Shown here: piece by piece, positions 57,301 through 64,000 of the stretch | Layout of the letters: the number at the start of each line of letters is the position of its first letter | How positions within the stretch are numbered: position 1 is the stretch's first letter | NCBI GenBank assembly: GCA_017883205.1 | Contig: JADGNZ010000015.1 | Location: forward strand, 1 to 64,000 | Direction of reading: 5' to 3' | DNA from: Thermoanaerobaculia bacterium | Lineage (GTDB): Bacteria > Acidobacteriota > Thermoanaerobaculia > Gp7-AA8 | Length of the DNA: 64,000 nt | The notes under the pieces: generated by a model | Told to the model about the DNA's origin: nothing | What the model saw: only the letters and a program-made list of their open reading frames with translations | The model's database searches: none | Position numbers and translations under genes: made by a program

Positions 57301-57316
57301 TAAACTTCCGCTAAAC
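57301..57316 (-). promoter_or_regulatory. PhoP-box-like direct repeat, PepSY/PAP2 divergent region
   Basis: TAAAC-N6-TAAAC on the plus strand reads TGTTTAGCGGAAGTTTA on the minus strand, with 11-bp period. It lies 71 bp before the PepSY ATG and 48 bp before the PAP2 ATG, so it could control either gene. Confidence 0.5.
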
Positions 57317-57363
57317 ATTCGCTTTATCGACCGTTCACCTCGGAGCCTGTGTAATCTTCACGC

Positions 57364-58188
57364 ATGCGGCCCCTCACCCACTTCGTTCTCATCATCTTTC
57401 TCGTTTCGCCGCTGGCGTACGGCGACGATGCGTGCGGCGGCAAGGTCGCGTGTGCAGCCATCGCCGTCAAGCATGAGGTCGTCCGCTACGTTCGCGATGC
57501 AAAGAGCCTGGCGACCGCGCCGCTGCATTGGGATCGCCAGGCGTGGCAGCGCTTCGGCGAAGGGACGGCAGTCGTTGTCGCACTGTACGCCACCGACAAG
57601 CAGATGTCGGACCGCGTGGCGCAGCAACGTTCTTCATCGACCGATCAGTTCGCGAAGACGCTGACGCCGTTCGGTGGTCATCGCGCGCTCGAAATTTCGG
57701 CGCTGATGATTCTGACCGGCGCCGGCATCCACGATGACACGCTGCGCGACGCCGGCCGCGACTCGCTACAGTCGGAGCTCTTCGCTGCGGGAATCGTCAC
57801 GCCGCTGCTCAAGAGTGCGTTCGGCCGCGCCCGGCCCATCCAGAACGAAGGCAGCCACTCGTTCCACCCTTTCGACACACACTTCGAGAGCTTTCCCTCC
57901 GGCCACGCCACCAACGCTTTCGCCTTCGCCACGGCCGTGGCCGGCCATTACGACGGCTGGGTCGTGCCGACGATCGTCTACACGGTGGCCAGCGGTGTCG
58001 CCGTTTCCCGCGTGAACGATCACGTGCACTTCGCGTCCGACGTCGTGGCCGGCGCGCTGATCGGCCATGCTGTCGCGAAAGGTATTCTGGCCCGGCACAT
58101 AGGAAAGCATCTCGCTTGGCAGGCCACGCCACTCATCGATCGGAAGACGATGGGAATGATGTTCACGATCGGTCCGGCGCGGCGCTGA
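57364..58188 (+). CDS. Exported PAP2-family phosphatase
   Basis: 274 aa. The signal peptide is MRPLTHFVLIIFLVSPLAYG. The three PAP2 motifs are complete: KSAFGRARP, SFPSGHATN and SRVNDHVHFASDV. The family removes phosphate from lipids such as undecaprenyl pyrophosphate or phosphatidic acid. Helices flank the motifs, so the protein is membrane-bound or periplasmic. A second PAP2 gene follows after 115 bp. Confidence 0.92.
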   Translation: MRPLTHFVLIIFLVSPLAYGDDACGGKVACAAIAVKHEVVRYVRDAKSLATAPLHWDRQAWQRFGEGTAVVVALYATDKQMSDRVAQQRSSSTDQFAKTLTPFGGHRALEISALMILTGAGIHDDTLRDAGRDSLQSELFAAGIVTPLLKSAFGRARPIQNEGSHSFHPFDTHFESFPSGHATNAFAFATAVAGHYDGWVVPTIVYTVASGVAVSRVNDHVHFASDVVAGALIGHAVAKGILARHIGKHLAWQATPLIDRKTMGMMFTIGPARR

Positions 58189-58303
58189 AGACTTCGGCAG
58201 CGGCTACGCTCACAGCCCCAATCGTCGGAATGTTGAGGGCTTTATGTTGCGTGTTCGAGCGCCCTCACGGCCTCACCGACACCCCCTGTTATAGACTCGC
58301 CTC

Positions 58304-58999
58304 GTGAAGAAACCACCCACGCAGAAACCAAAACGCCGTCATCGATTCCTGCCGCTGGCGATCGGGACGACCGGCAGCGTTGCGCTGGCCGGAGTGGCGT
58401 TCTGGTTCTTTCAAAAGCAGGCCGAGCAGGTCGTGCAGGGGCGCGCCGACCGCTACGACGAAGCGATCATGGACGCGGTCCACACGATCGACAATCCGCA
58501 GATGCACCAGGTCATGCACGCCATCACGCAGCTCGGCACGCACTTCGCCATCGGCAGCGCGGCAGGCATCACGGCGCTGGCGATGTGGCGGAAGGGACGG
58601 CGCGACGATGCCTGGACTGTCGTCGTCTCCACCGGCGGCGCGATGGCCATCAACACGATCCTGAAGAATATCTTTCAACGCCAGCGTCCGATCGAGCGGG
58701 CCCGCAGAATCACGCTCCCGGGCTCGCACAGCTTCCCCAGCGGCCACTCGCTTCTGTCTGCGGCCACGTATCCGATCGTCGCCCACCACTTCGTGCAGCA
58801 TGAATCAGTAGCCACGCAGGCCGTTGTGCACACGCTGACCGGCCTGACGATCCTCAGCGTCGGCTTTTCGCGTGTCTACTTCGGCGTCCACTTCCCGTCC
58901 GACGTCTTTGGCGGATTCGCCGCCGGAATCGGCTGGCTGGGGCTGACGTCGTTGTCGCATTCGTTGATGGCAAAGGAGCGACAGAAGGATGAAGGATAA
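58304..58999 (+). CDS. PAP2-family membrane phosphatase
   Basis: 231 aa, GTG start. It has an N-terminal helix (LAIGTTGSVALAGVAFWFF) and about five more. Motifs: KNIFQRQRPIERA, HSFPSGHSLLSA and SRVYFGVHFPSDVFGG, all complete. It probably hydrolyses a lipid phosphate at the outer face of the inner membrane. It is a divergent paralog of the upstream gene, and lacks a cleaved signal peptide. Confidence 0.92.
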   Translation: MKKPPTQKPKRRHRFLPLAIGTTGSVALAGVAFWFFQKQAEQVVQGRADRYDEAIMDAVHTIDNPQMHQVMHAITQLGTHFAIGSAAGITALAMWRKGRRDDAWTVVVSTGGAMAINTILKNIFQRQRPIERARRITLPGSHSFPSGHSLLSAATYPIVAHHFVQHESVATQAVVHTLTGLTILSVGFSRVYFGVHFPSDVFGGFAAGIGWLGLTSLSHSLMAKERQKDEG

Positions 59000-59071
59000 A
59001 GGCTGAAGGATGAACCGATCCGGAGCTGCGTCGTCCCCTTTCATCCTTCATCCTTCAGCCCTCATCCTTCT
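58983..59071. repeat. AAGGATGAAGGAT inverted repeat
   Basis: Left arm AAGGCTGAAGGATGAA and right arm TTCATCCTTCAGCC pair across about 30 nt. The left arm overlaps the end of the PAP2 gene. A single arm of the same kind occurs at 4270-4316. Confidence 0.8.
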
Positions 59072-59112
59072 TAGAGAATCATCCCCACCTCACATTCGTT
59101 AGGTACCTCGCT

Positions 59113-62100
59113 ATGTCATCTGTCACCCAGACTTACGGCGCCAACACGGCATTCATCGAAGATCTCTACGAGAGCTACCGCGCCAATCCCGATTCGGTGA
59201 GCGCGAGCTGGCGGGAGTTCTTCCAGGACTACGAGCCCCGCTTCGAGGAGGAGTTCGAAGAGGAAATCGAGGAGCAGAAAGCGGCAGCGGCAGGCTCGTT
59301 CGCATCCATCGCGCCAACTACAGCTCCAACTCCAGCCGCACCTCCGCCGACTCAGCAACTCAGCAGCCCAGCAACCCAGCAACCCAGCAACCCAACCCCG
59401 CAACCCGCTACCCCGCAGCCGCAACCCACACCCCGCCCCACCCCGGTCCCCTCGAACCAGACCACCAGCCCGCTCCGCGGCGCGGCCGGGAAGATCGCTC
59501 AGAACATGGAGCTCTCGCTGTCGATGCCGACCGCGACTTCCATCCGCAACATCCCGGTCAAAGTGCTCGAAGAAAACCGGCGCGTCGTGAACAATCACCT
59601 CGCCCTCACAGGTCAGCCGAAAGCGTCGTTCACGCACATCATCGCCTGGGCCATCGTCAATGCGGTCAAGCTGTTTCCCCGCATGAACGCAGCTTTCGTG
59701 ATGCAAGCGGACGGCACGCCCTCGCGCATCGATCACGAAGACGTCAACGTCGGCATCGCCATCGACGTCGAGCGCAAAGACGGCTCACGGTCGCTGCTCG
59801 TGCCCAACGTCAAGCGCGGCCAGACGATGGACTTCGCGCAATTCCTCAAGGCCTACAACGAAGTCGTCCGCAAGGCGCGGAACAGCACGCTGGAGATGTC
59901 GGACTTCGAAGGCACCACGATCTCGCTCACCAACCCCGGCACGATCGGCACGATCGCGTCGGTCCCTCGCCTCATGCAATCGCAGGGAACGATCATCGCC
60001 ACCGGCCAGATCGACTATCCGGCCGAATACTCCGCCAGCGATCCCTCCGTCCTCGCCGACCTCGGCATCTCCAAAGTGATGACGATGACGTCGACCTACG
60101 ACCATCGCATCATTCAAGGTGCGGAATCGGGCGCCTTCCTCGCCCGCGTCCACGAGCTGCTTCTCGGCGCCGACGGTTTCTACGAAGCGATCTACAAAGA
60201 TCTCCGCATCCCGTACGAGCCGGTGGTCTGGGGGAAGGATCGTCATCGCCTGAACGCCAGCGAAGACGAGAGGGTTGCGCGCGAAGCGGCCGTGCTGCAG
60301 ATGATCAACGCCTATCGCGTGCGCGGTCATCTGCTCGCCGATCTCGATCCGCTCGAGTACGAAGTCAAGCGCCATCCCGAGCTCGATCCCGCCTTCTACG
60401 GCCTCACCATCTGGGACCTTGACCGCGAGTTCATCAGCGGCGGCTTGTGCGGCAAGCTGACTGCGAAGCTGCGCGACATCCTCGACACGCTCCGCGAAAC
60501 CTACTGCGGCAAGATCGGGCCGGAGTACATGCACATCTCTGAAACCGTGCAGAAGAAATGGCTGCAGGACCGGATGGAGCCGTCGCGCAATCACCAGCCG
60601 CTCGAACTGGCCACCAAGCGACGCATCCTGATGAAGCTCAACGACTCCGAGTCGTTCGAGAAGTTTCTGCACACGAAGTACATCGGCCACAAACGCTTCT
60701 CGATGGAAGGGGCCGAGAGCACCATCCCGATGCTCGACTACCTCTTCAATGAAGCGACGCAGGATGGCGTGGCCGAAGCGGTAATCGGCATGGCCCACCG
60801 CGGACGCCTCAACGTGCTCGCCAACATCCTCGGCAAGTCGTACGAGAAGATCTTCCACGAGTTCGAAGGCGACGTCGATCCGAACACCACGCAGGGCTCC
60901 GGCGACGTGAAGTACCACCTCGGCGCGGACGGTGTGCACCAAACGCCCGACGGCTCGCACATGAAGCTGACTCTGGCGTCGAACCCGAGCCATCTCGAGG
61001 CGGTCGATCCGATCGTCGAGGGCATGGTCCACGCGAAGCAGAAACTGATCGGCGATCACAAACGCGCCTGGGTCCTGCCTGTGCTGATCCACGGTGATGC
61101 CGCATTCGCCGGACAGGGCGTCGTCGCCGAGACGCTGAACCTCTCGCAGCTTCCGGGCTATCGCACCGGCGGCACGATCCATCTCGTCATCAACAACCAG
61201 ATCGGATTCACGACCGGTCCGGAATCAGCGCGCTCCTCGGTCTACGCGACCGACGTCGCCAAGATGGTGCAGGCGCCGATCTTTCACGTGAATGGCGACG
61301 ATCCTGAGGCGTGCATCCGGGCCGTGAAACTGGCGTACGACTTCCGCCAGCAGTTTCACAAAGACGTCGTGATCGACATGATCTGCTACCGGCGTCACGG
61401 CCACAACGAAGGCGACGAGCCGTCGCTCACGCAGCCGAAGATGTACAAGTCGATCAAGGAGCACCGCTCGGTGCGAAAGATCTACACCGAGACGCTGCTG
61501 CGAAAAGGCGACATCGATCCGAAGGAAGCGGAGTCGTGGCTCGACAACTTTCAGGCGAAACTGCAGGAAGCGTTCGATCGGACGCGCGAAGATGATGCAC
61601 CGCCTCCGTCGAACGAGCGCGGCGCGCTCTGGACCGACGAGGAGATCACCGGCTTCCAGAACCAGCCCTCGCCGGATACGTCCGTGCCGCGCAACGCGCT
61701 CGACGTCGTCAGCAAAGCGCTGACAACCGTCCCGGCCAATCTCGCGCTGCATCCGAAACTCAAACCGATCATCGCGCGGCGGACAGCGATGGCGGGAGGA
61801 CGCGAGCCGATCGACTGGGCCTTTGCGGAGATGCTCGCGTTCGGCACGGTGATGACCGACGGCTTCCGCGTGCGGCTCTCCGGGCAGGATTCCGGCCGCG
61901 GCACGTTCTCGTCGCGGCACGCGATCCTCTTCGACTACGTCACCGGAAAGGGCCTCGTGCCGCTCAACGCGCTGGCAACGGGGAGTAGCGCGTCACCGGC
62001 CGCGCAGTCGTCGAACACGACGGCCATCGCGCCGCACGTCATCGCAGAGAACGCGCTCGGCGAGCAGACCGCGAGCGAGGGCGGCGCCGAGGTTAGTTTT

Positions 62101-62934
62101 GCGGTGTACGACTCACTGCTCAGCGAGTACGGAGTGCTCGGATTCGAGTACGGCTACTCCGTCGCCGATCCCGGCGCGCTCGTGTTGTGGGAAGCGCAGT
62201 TCGGCGATTTCGTCAACGGTGGGCAGATCGTCATCGACCAATTCATTTCATCGGCCGAAGAGAAATGGGGCCAGCACAGCGGTCTCGTGCTGCTTCTTCC
62301 GCACGGCTACGAAGGACAGGGGCCGGAGCATTCGTCGGCGCGCCTGGAGCGCTTCCTCACCCTCTGCGCGGAAGGCAACATGCAGGTCGTCTATCCGACG
62401 ACGCCCGCGCAACACTTCCACGCCCTCCGGCGGCAGATGAAGAACGATCCGCGCAAGCCGCTGATCGTGATGACGCCGAAGTCGCTGCTGCGCCATCCGC
62501 AGGCCACGTCGTCTCTTGAAGAACTGACGAGCGGCCGCTTCGAGCCGGTGATGATCGATGCCGCGAAGGACGCCGCCGCAGTCTCACGTATCGTACTTTC
62601 CAGCGGCAAGGTCTACTACGATCTTCGCACCGCGCGCGAAAAAGCGAACGCAAACGTGCCGTTGATCCGCCTCGAACAGTTCTATCCGTTCCCACAAGCG
62701 ATGCTTACCGCGGCGCTGGCGCAGTATCCGAACGCGACCGAGATCGTCTGGGTGCAGGACGAACCGCGCAACATGGGCGCCTGGCCATTCCTGCACGAAC
62801 GCCTCGGCGCACTGACCTCCGCGAACCAAACGCTGCGCTACGTCGGACGTCCGATCAGCGCATCGCCAGCGACAGGTTCGCATCATCGCCACGAGGAACA
62901 GCAGCAGGCACTGGTGGCAGCGGCGATCGGGTAA
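59113..62934 (+). CDS. kgd: Multifunctional 2-oxoglutarate dehydrogenase E1/E2 fusion (Kgd)
   Basis: 1273 aa. The N-terminal E1 tail (ANTAFIEDLYESYRANPDSVSASWREFFQDY) and a Pro/Ala/Gln linker (about 60-120) precede an E2-type succinyltransferase domain (about 125-345, catalytic STYDHRIIQG near 327). A full TPP-dependent E1 follows (MAHRGRLNVLANILG near 559, FHVNGDDPEACIRAV and CYRRHGHNEGDEP near 761). This is the actinobacterial Kgd layout, which decarboxylates 2-oxoglutarate in the TCA cycle. No lipoyl domain is present, so a separate lipoylated E2 must supply it. Confidence 0.95.
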   Translation: MSSVTQTYGANTAFIEDLYESYRANPDSVSASWREFFQDYEPRFEEEFEEEIEEQKAAAAGSFASIAPTTAPTPAAPPPTQQLSSPATQQPSNPTPQPATPQPQPTPRPTPVPSNQTTSPLRGAAGKIAQNMELSLSMPTATSIRNIPVKVLEENRRVVNNHLALTGQPKASFTHIIAWAIVNAVKLFPRMNAAFVMQADGTPSRIDHEDVNVGIAIDVERKDGSRSLLVPNVKRGQTMDFAQFLKAYNEVVRKARNSTLEMSDFEGTTISLTNPGTIGTIASVPRLMQSQGTIIATGQIDYPAEYSASDPSVLADLGISKVMTMTSTYDHRIIQGAESGAFLARVHELLLGADGFYEAIYKDLRIPYEPVVWGKDRHRLNASEDERVAREAAVLQMINAYRVRGHLLADLDPLEYEVKRHPELDPAFYGLTIWDLDREFISGGLCGKLTAKLRDILDTLRETYCGKIGPEYMHISETVQKKWLQDRMEPSRNHQPLELATKRRILMKLNDSESFEKFLHTKYIGHKRFSMEGAESTIPMLDYLFNEATQDGVAEAVIGMAHRGRLNVLANILGKSYEKIFHEFEGDVDPNTTQGSGDVKYHLGADGVHQTPDGSHMKLTLASNPSHLEAVDPIVEGMVHAKQKLIGDHKRAWVLPVLIHGDAAFAGQGVVAETLNLSQLPGYRTGGTIHLVINNQIGFTTGPESARSSVYATDVAKMVQAPIFHVNGDDPEACIRAVKLAYDFRQQFHKDVVIDMICYRRHGHNEGDEPSLTQPKMYKSIKEHRSVRKIYTETLLRKGDIDPKEAESWLDNFQAKLQEAFDRTREDDAPPPSNERGALWTDEEITGFQNQPSPDTSVPRNALDVVSKALTTVPANLALHPKLKPIIARRTAMAGGREPIDWAFAEMLAFGTVMTDGFRVRLSGQDSGRGTFSSRHAILFDYVTGKGLVPLNALATGSSASPAAQSSNTTAIAPHVIAENALGEQTASEGGAEVSFAVYDSLLSEYGVLGFEYGYSVADPGALVLWEAQFGDFVNGGQIVIDQFISSAEEKWGQHSGLVLLLPHGYEGQGPEHSSARLERFLTLCAEGNMQVVYPTTPAQHFHALRRQMKNDPRKPLIVMTPKSLLRHPQATSSLEELTSGRFEPVMIDAAKDAAAVSRIVLSSGKVYYDLRTAREKANANVPLIRLEQFYPFPQAMLTAALAQYPNATEIVWVQDEPRNMGAWPFLHERLGALTSANQTLRYVGRPISASPATGSHHRHEEQQQALVAAAIG

Positions 62935-62944
62935 GGCCAAAATC

Positions 62945-63115
62945 GCAGGCGAGACGCCTACGAGCCAGCCGGCGGGACGCCAGCGTTCCGCTGGCCAGTT
63001 GCGGCTCCTTGGCCTCTTGCCGCGAGTTGGCCACTTGCGGGCGGAACGCTGCCGTCTCGGCGGCTGGCCCGGCGGCGTCCCGCCGCCGTCAGCCCACTGC
63101 GCAACGCTCGTCCCC
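62945..63115. repeat. GCGGGACGCCAGCGTTCCGC inverted repeat
   Basis: Left words GCGGGACGCCAGCGTTCCGC near 62971 face right words GCGGAACGCTGCCGTCTCGG near 63040. It lies between the convergent kgd and REC/HPt genes and shares words with 43610-43680. Confidence 0.75.
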
Positions 63116-63127
63116 ACTGCGCCGCGC

Positions 63128-64000
63128 TCACCCCACCGCAGCGTCGATCTTCTCCTGCAACTCCCGGATCGAGGTCTCGATCGCGGGAAGCAGCGCGGCC
63201 GCGCGCGCGAAGTCATCGGCGGCCGCTGCGTGCTCGATCTGAAGCGTCGCAGCGAGCGGCTCGGGGACATCGAAATTGCTGATCGAAGCGCGGAGTGTGC
63301 GTGCGGCCTGGATGAGCGCATCGCGGTCTCTCGCTTCGACAGCGTCGCGCATCGCGGTGAGCAAGCGCGGGACCTGCGTGGCGAAGGCATCGCGGACGCG
63401 CATCAACAGGTTCGCGTTGCCGCCGACGGCATCGAAGATCGAGCCCGCGGATTCCGGCGGAACACGCGTGGGCGTCAACGGGCTTGTCACGTCACGGAGG
63501 ATCGACCCGATCGCAGTCTGCGACGCCGGCGTTTCCAGCACGGCATCGAAACCGGCAGCCATGCACCGGTCCCGCTCTTCCGCCGTCGCGTTCGTCGTGA
63601 CCGCAATCGTTGCGGTCCGGCCATCGCGATCGATCGCTCGAAAGCGCCGCGCCAGTTCGAGTCCGTCGAATTGCGGACTCGGAACATCGACGAGAACGAC
63701 ATCGAATTCTCTGCCGGCGAGGAGGTTCGGCGCTTCGGCGGCAGCCGTCTTCGTGACGACATGCCCGAGGCGGCGGGCAGCATCCGCGATGAGCTCCTGA
63801 TTCACTGTGTTGTCATCGACGACCAGTACGCGAAGCGGGCGAAGGATCTCGCGGCGGCGTTCCAGCGTGTAGGCGATCGCCGGCTCCGCGATGCCGAGGG
63901 CAGCGCCGATCGCCTGGATCAACACGCGCTCGCTGCTGGGCCGCGTGACGAAGACCCCATCACCCACCGGCGGAACGAGTGGCGACGCGATCCGCACGAC
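63128..64000 (-). CDS. REC and HPt-like signalling protein, 5' end outside window
   Basis: At least 290 C-terminal residues are visible and the start is beyond the right edge, so it is probably the tail of a hybrid kinase. The REC domain has RVLVVDDNTVNQELI and VVLVDVPSPQFDGLELA with the phosphoacceptor Asp kept. The usual Lys is replaced (VLETPAS where KP is expected). The HPt-like end reads IQAARTLRASISNFDV, where the phosphorylated His of the family (HTLKGS) is Arg. Phosphotransfer through the HPt looks lost. Confidence 0.75.
   Translation of the reverse strand, partial: VVRIASPLVPPVGDGVFVTRPSSERVLIQAIGAALGIAEPAIAYTLERRREILRPLRVLVVDDNTVNQELIADAARRLGHVVTKTAAAEAPNLLAGREFDVVLVDVPSPQFDGLELARRFRAIDRDGRTATIAVTTNATAEERDRCMAAGFDAVLETPASQTAIGSILRDVTSPLTPTRVPPESAGSIFDAVGGNANLLMRVRDAFATQVPRLLTAMRDAVEARDRDALIQAARTLRASISNFDVPEPLAATLQIEHAAAADDFARAAALLPAIETSIRELQEKIDAAVG

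Noticed and set aside
59785..61182. 465-codon minus-strand open frame over kgd
   Set aside because: It is a mirror of the E2/E1 coding sequence with no recognisable domain of its own.

Overview
The window is high-GC DNA from a Gram-negative, aerobic heterotroph. It carries outer-membrane proteins, an RND efflux operon, a TPP-dependent 2-oxoglutarate enzyme and a multicopper oxidase. DUF885 and M19 peptidases, VCBS-repeat secreted proteins, an IPTL-CTERM-like tail, a Kgd-type E2-E1 fusion and very many intergenic hairpin repeats fit Acidobacteriota (a Thermoanaerobaculia- or Vicinamibacteria-like soil lineage) best. That placement is inference; no rRNA or tRNA gene was found to confirm it.

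Layout. 1-6.1 kb: tandem and inverted repeats, nagZ and mutS (minus strand), a small membrane protein divergent from an acyl carrier protein, and a STAS protein. 6.1-13.9 kb: a cupredoxin/multicopper oxidase fusion, an eleven-unit 42-bp hairpin array, a small basic protein, an ankyrin/TPR protein, and an outer-membrane protein with a Cys-rich secreted partner. 13.9-19.7 kb: a large VCBS protein, a PAS-GAF-PAS-GGDEF-EAL protein and a DUF3788 protein. 20-26.5 kb: a GntR(YtrA)-ABC operon with two paralogous permeases and several polytopic membrane proteins, behind a palindromic operator. 26.5-31.7 kb (minus): two exported peptidases, an FMN alpha-hydroxyacid dehydrogenase and a class II aldolase. 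31.8-36.9 kb: a VCBS protein, acetyltransferase, ECF sigma factor with membrane partner, peroxiredoxin, a 46-aa basic protein and a REC-EAL protein. 36.9-37.7 kb: a REP-associated transposase between two inverted REP pairs. 37.8-43.5 kb (minus): a TolC-adaptor-RND efflux operon. 43.8-48.3 kb: a 21-bp repeat array, and a porin plus phosphate-binding-like protein divergent from an OmpR-type two-component system. 48.4-56.9 kb: an unusual biosynthetic cluster. 56.9-64 kb: PepSY protein, two PAP2 phosphatases, Kgd, and the end of a REC/HPt-like signalling protein.

Two observations stand out. The first is the 48.4-56.9 kb cluster, which combines a phosphatase, class III aminotransferase, hydrolase, dedicated ACP and ketosynthase, an SMR transporter pair, a DegT-type aminotransferase, an arginase-fold protein and a FemAB-like acyltransferase. 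It resembles a pathway that makes and exports an aminated acyl lipid, and I do not recognise it as a described system. The second is a GTTTA-N6-GTTTA-like box (PhoP-box style) upstream of the efflux operon, the porin operon and the PepSY gene, which may tie these envelope genes to the two-component system.

The window is also crowded with at least eight families of palindromic repeats. One sits in frame inside mutS, and others lengthen open frames at gene ends, so several starts given here were moved inward out of repeat DNA.
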